This document shows, one piece after another, positions 2,651 through 5,287 of a stretch of 5,287 bases of DNA (within the stretch, counting starts at the first letter, position 1; every line of letters begins with the position of its first letter). The stretch comes from an uncultured Collinsella sp. (GTDB lineage Bacteria; Actinomycetota; Coriobacteriia; Coriobacteriales; Coriobacteriaceae), in assembly GCA_937989795.1 (NCBI GenBank), contig CALKBB010000036.1, positions 1-5,287 of the forward strand. Reading direction: 5' to 3'. The notes under the pieces are model-generated. The model did no database searches and had not been told where the DNA came from. It saw nothing but the letters and a program-made list of their open reading frames with translations. The position numbers were made by a program, and so were the translations under genes.

Positions 2651-5287
2651 CTACTCCCCCAGCAGGGCCTTCTCGGGCGTGATGGGCAGCGAGCGCACCT
2701 GGTGTCCGGTGGCGTGTGCGACGGCCGAGGCCACGGCGGCGAGCGGCGTGTTGATGACGACCTCGCCGATCGACTTGGCGCCAAACGGACCCGTCGGCTC
2801 GTAGCTCGGCTCAAAGGCCACGCGAATGCTGCCGATATCCAGGCGCGTGGGCAGCTTGTAGCTCATGAAGTTGCCGGTGCGCAGACGGCCGCGGTCATCG
2901 TGCTCGACAATCTCGTAGAGCGCGTGACCGATACCCTGGGCAATGCCACCCTCGGCCTGGACGCGTGCGAGTGCCTCGTTGATCACGGTGCCGCAGTCGA
3001 CGGCCGCCGCGTAGTCCACCACAGTCACCTTGCCGGTGGCCTTGTCGACCTCGACCTCGGCAATGCCGGCCATAAACGGCGGAGGCGAAACGGGCAGGCA
3101 GGCAGAGGCGTGCGAGGTCAGTGCGTCGCCGCCCGCGATGTTCTTGACGCACAGGTTGGCAAAGTCGCGCAGCGTGAGGTAGCGGTTCTGCTCACGCGCG
3201 GCGCGCTCGTCGGACAGTCGCACGTACTGACCATCGAAGACCACGTCGGCGGCGTCAACGTCCCACATCTGGGCAGCCTTGGCGCAAATCTTCTCGCGCA
3301 GCTCGGTCGCGGCGTTCTTGGCGGCAAGGCCCGTCACGTACGTACCCGAGCTCGCGTACGAACCGGCGTCGAACGGCGACACGTCAGTGTCCACGCCGCG
3401 TACCACAATGAGCGAGCTTTCAACGCCCAGCTCCTCGGCGGCAATCTGCGCCAGGATCGTGTCGACGCCCATGCCGTTATCGGTGGCGCCGGTACCGATG
3501 GTAATGAAGCCGTCCTCTTCCAGGCGCATGTCGATGCCAGCGATGTCCACGTTGGAGATGCCCGAGCCCTGCATGGTGAGCGCGCAGCCCAGGGCGCGCA
3601 CGCGGTCGCCCAGGTCCACGGCCAGCGGCTTGTCGCGCCAGCCGATCATGTCCATCGCGCGCAGCAGGCAGCGGTCGAGCGCGCAGGCGTTGAGCTTCTC
3701 GTTGTAGTACTGCGGCATGACCTCGCCCTCGCGCACAATGTTCTTAAGGCGCAGGTCGGCGGGGTCCATGTGCAGCATGTCGGCGAGCTCGTTGACGGCA
3801 CTCTCCACGGCAAACTGGCCCTGGGTGGCACCGTAGCCGCGATACGCGCCGCCGCGGTTGGTATTGGTGTAGACGGCGTCCCAGCTAAAGCGACTCGCCT
3901 TCACGTGGTTGTAGATGGGCAGGCTCTTGTGGCCCGAAAGACCGATCGTCGTGGTGGCATGCTCGCCGTACGCGCCGGCGTTGGACAGCGTATGCAGATC
4001 GATAGCCGTGATGGTGCCGTCGTTCATGGCGCCCAGCTTAACGGTCATCTGCATCTGGTGGCGCGAGTTGCCCGCAGTGATGGTCTCCTCGCGGGTGTAG
4101 CAGCAATAGCTCGGACGGCCGGTCTGCTGAGTGACGAACGCCACGAAGATCTCGCAGCAGCCCGTCTGCTTGGAGCCAAAGCCGCCACCGATGCGCGGCT
4201 TAATGACCTGCACCTGTGACTGCGGGATATCGAGCGACTGAGCGACCATGCGGCGCACGTGGAAGGGCACCTGCGTGGAGGTAGTCACCGAGATACGCCC
4301 GAACGCATCGGTCGTCGCGAAGGCGCGGAAGGTCTCCATGGGCGCGGTCTGCGTGGCCTGGCTGGTGTAGGTGCGGGTGAAGACGATGTCACTCTGGGCG
4401 AAGGCCTCGTCCAAGTCGCCAAAATCGCTGGTACCGCTGCACACCAGGTTGCGAGCAACGTCGCCGCCCTGCGGGAACATAAAGGTCACGTCGCCCTCGG
4501 GGTGGACCACGATGTCGTTATCGAGTGCCTGGGTAAAGTCGAGCAGGGGCTCAAGCACCTCGTAGTCGACCTTGATGAGCTTGAGCGCCTTGTCGGCGGC
4601 CTCCTCGGTCTCGGCGGCAACGATCGCCACCTCCTCGTTTTGGTAGCGCACCAGATTCTCGAGAATCAGGCGGTCGTAGGGACTCGGCTGCGGATAGCTC
4701 TGGCCGGCGATGGTAAAGCGGCGCTTGGGCACGTCCTCGTAGGTGTAAACGCCCACCACGCCGGGCACCTTCAGGGCGCGCGACGTATCGATGGAGCGGA
4801 TCTTGGCGCGGGCATAGGGACTGCGCTTGAGCTTGACGATCAGGGCGCCGGCGGGCACCAGGTCGCCCGTGTAGACGGGACGGCCCTCGAGCAGGGCCTT
4901 CGAGTCCTTCTTGGGCTGCTTGTGGGTGATCTGCTTGTAGGAGACACCGTCGGAGCTCGTGTCGTTGACGGGCAGCTCGGGCATCTCAAAGCCCACCTGC
5001 ACGCCGGACTCGTTGAGAAAGCGCACGATGGCGCGCAGCTGGCTCTCGTAGCCGCTGCAACGGCAGAGGTTGCCGGCGAGCTGGCGCGAGAGCTCCTCGC
5101 GCGTGGCGACGAGGCTTGGGTCCTCCTTGGCGGCGCGGGCGAGCGCCAGCACGTTCATGATAAGGCCGGGGGCGCAAAAACCGCACTGCTCGGCGCCTTC
5201 GGCAGCCATTGCGCGGGCGAGCGCCTCGGACTCGGCCTTGAGGCCCTCGAGCGTGGTGACGGAGCGGCCCTCGACGCGCGCAGCCGG
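2651..5287 (-). CDS. Xanthine dehydrogenase-family molybdenum hydroxylase, fused [2Fe-2S] and molybdopterin-binding domains (5' end off the right edge)
   Basis: The 878 visible residues belong to an enzyme that hydroxylates a heterocycle (probably a purine such as xanthine or hypoxanthine) or an aldehyde at a molybdopterin centre and passes electrons to Fe-S clusters. The frame stays open to the edge; an internal ATG at 5209 is not the start, because the Fe-S domain begins before it. Residues are numbered from the edge. The helical [2Fe-2S] domain has C35-x2-C38 (CGFC) and C75-x-C77 (CRC). After a linker (about 95-125) comes the molybdenum domain, with the hammerhead part first (GRPVYTGDL). 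Q339 in STQ, GGGFGSKQ at 367-374, R483 in YRGYGATQ, DCG at 764-766, Q784 in AQGIG and the catalytic-type E842 in GAKSIGE are all present. There is no FAD domain between the Fe-S and molybdenum parts. About 65-75 residues are missing, so the full length would be near 950, close to E. coli XdhD. The layout also matches selenium-dependent xanthine dehydrogenases. The family is sure; substrate and selenium use are not. Confidence 0.93.
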   Translation of the reverse strand, partial: PAARVEGRSVTTLEGLKAESEALARAMAAEGAEQCGFCAPGLIMNVLALARAAKEDPSLVATREELSRQLAGNLCRCSGYESQLRAIVRFLNESGVQVGFEMPELPVNDTSSDGVSYKQITHKQPKKDSKALLEGRPVYTGDLVPAGALIVKLKRSPYARAKIRSIDTSRALKVPGVVGVYTYEDVPKRRFTIAGQSYPQPSPYDRLILENLVRYQNEEVAIVAAETEEAADKALKLIKVDYEVLEPLLDFTQALDNDIVVHPEGDVTFMFPQGGDVARNLVCSGTSDFGDLDEAFAQSDIVFTRTYTSQATQTAPMETFRAFATTDAFGRISVTTSTQVPFHVRRMVAQSLDIPQSQVQVIKPRIGGGFGSKQTGCCEIFVAFVTQQTGRPSYCCYTREETITAGNSRHQMQMTVKLGAMNDGTITAIDLHTLSNAGAYGEHATTTIGLSGHKSLPIYNHVKASRFSWDAVYTNTNRGGAYRGYGATQGQFAVESAVNELADMLHMDPADLRLKNIVREGEVMPQYYNEKLNACALDRCLLRAMDMIGWRDKPLAVDLGDRVRALGCALTMQGSGISNVDIAGIDMRLEEDGFITIGTGATDNGMGVDTILAQIAAEELGVESSLIVVRGVDTDVSPFDAGSYASSGTYVTGLAAKNAATELREKICAKAAQMWDVDAADVVFDGQYVRLSDERAAREQNRYLTLRDFANLCVKNIAGGDALTSHASACLPVSPPPFMAGIAEVEVDKATGKVTVVDYAAAVDCGTVINEALARVQAEGGIAQGIGHALYEIVEHDDRGRLRTGNFMSYKLPTRLDIGSIRVAFEPSYEPTGPFGAKSIGEVVINTPLAAVASAVAHATGHQVRSLPITPEKALLGE

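Noticed and set aside
2612..4219. Long plus-strand open frame opposite the molybdenum hydroxylase (about 535 codons)
   Set aside because: It is also codon-aligned with the real gene and ends exactly where that gene uses a rare TCA serine codon. It starts inside the terminator stem and resembles no known protein.
5207..5209. ATG at 5209 as the start of the molybdenum hydroxylase
   Set aside because: The frame stays open for 26 more codons to the window edge, and those codons (AARVEGRSVTTLEGL) continue the conserved Fe-S domain, so the true start is outside the window.

Overview
The window reads as a stretch of bacterial chromosome with high GC content and a strong preference for G/C at third codon positions. 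I think it comes from an actinobacterium of the class Coriobacteriia, Collinsella or a close relative. That placement rests on the overall look of the proteins, the codon use and the gene mix; no database search was run. Every gene lies on the minus strand, so transcription runs from the right edge of the window to the left.

From right to left: (1) positions 5287-2651 hold most of a molybdenum hydroxylase of the xanthine dehydrogenase family. The gene runs off the right edge, so the N-terminal ferredoxin-like part is missing. It is a single polypeptide in which the [2Fe-2S] domain is joined directly to the molybdopterin-binding domain with no FAD domain between them. The gene ends in a clear rho-independent terminator (2597-2626). 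(2) A tRNA-Leu gene with anticodon UAG lies at 2510-2427, behind a plausible extended -10 promoter. (3) tig, the ribosome-bound trigger factor chaperone, is at 2336-1038. (4) An intergenic stretch of about 160 bases carries an 11-bp perfect inverted repeat, either the tig terminator or a clpP leader element. (5) clpP, the protease subunit, is at 874-254. (6) clpX, its AAA+ unfoldase partner, starts one base after the clpP stop codon and runs off the left edge.

The left half is thus a protein quality-control locus in the order tig-clpP-clpX, the same order as in E. coli. Trigger factor meets nascent chains at the ribosome exit tunnel, and ClpXP degrades selected, tagged or damaged proteins. 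The purine-hydroxylase-like gene is a separate transcription unit that happens to lie upstream; the terminator and the tRNA gene separate the two.

Most of the window is well-conserved housekeeping sequence, and I see no wholly new system. The points most worth a second look are the FAD-less fused hydroxylase and its active-site substitutions (a selenium-dependent-type enzyme is possible), the trigger factor whose isomerase domain looks degenerate, the likely TTG start of tig with its Shine-Dalgarno downstream of an in-frame ATG, and the hairpins around clpP and the tRNA 3' end. No mobile element, CRISPR array or long repeat is visible.
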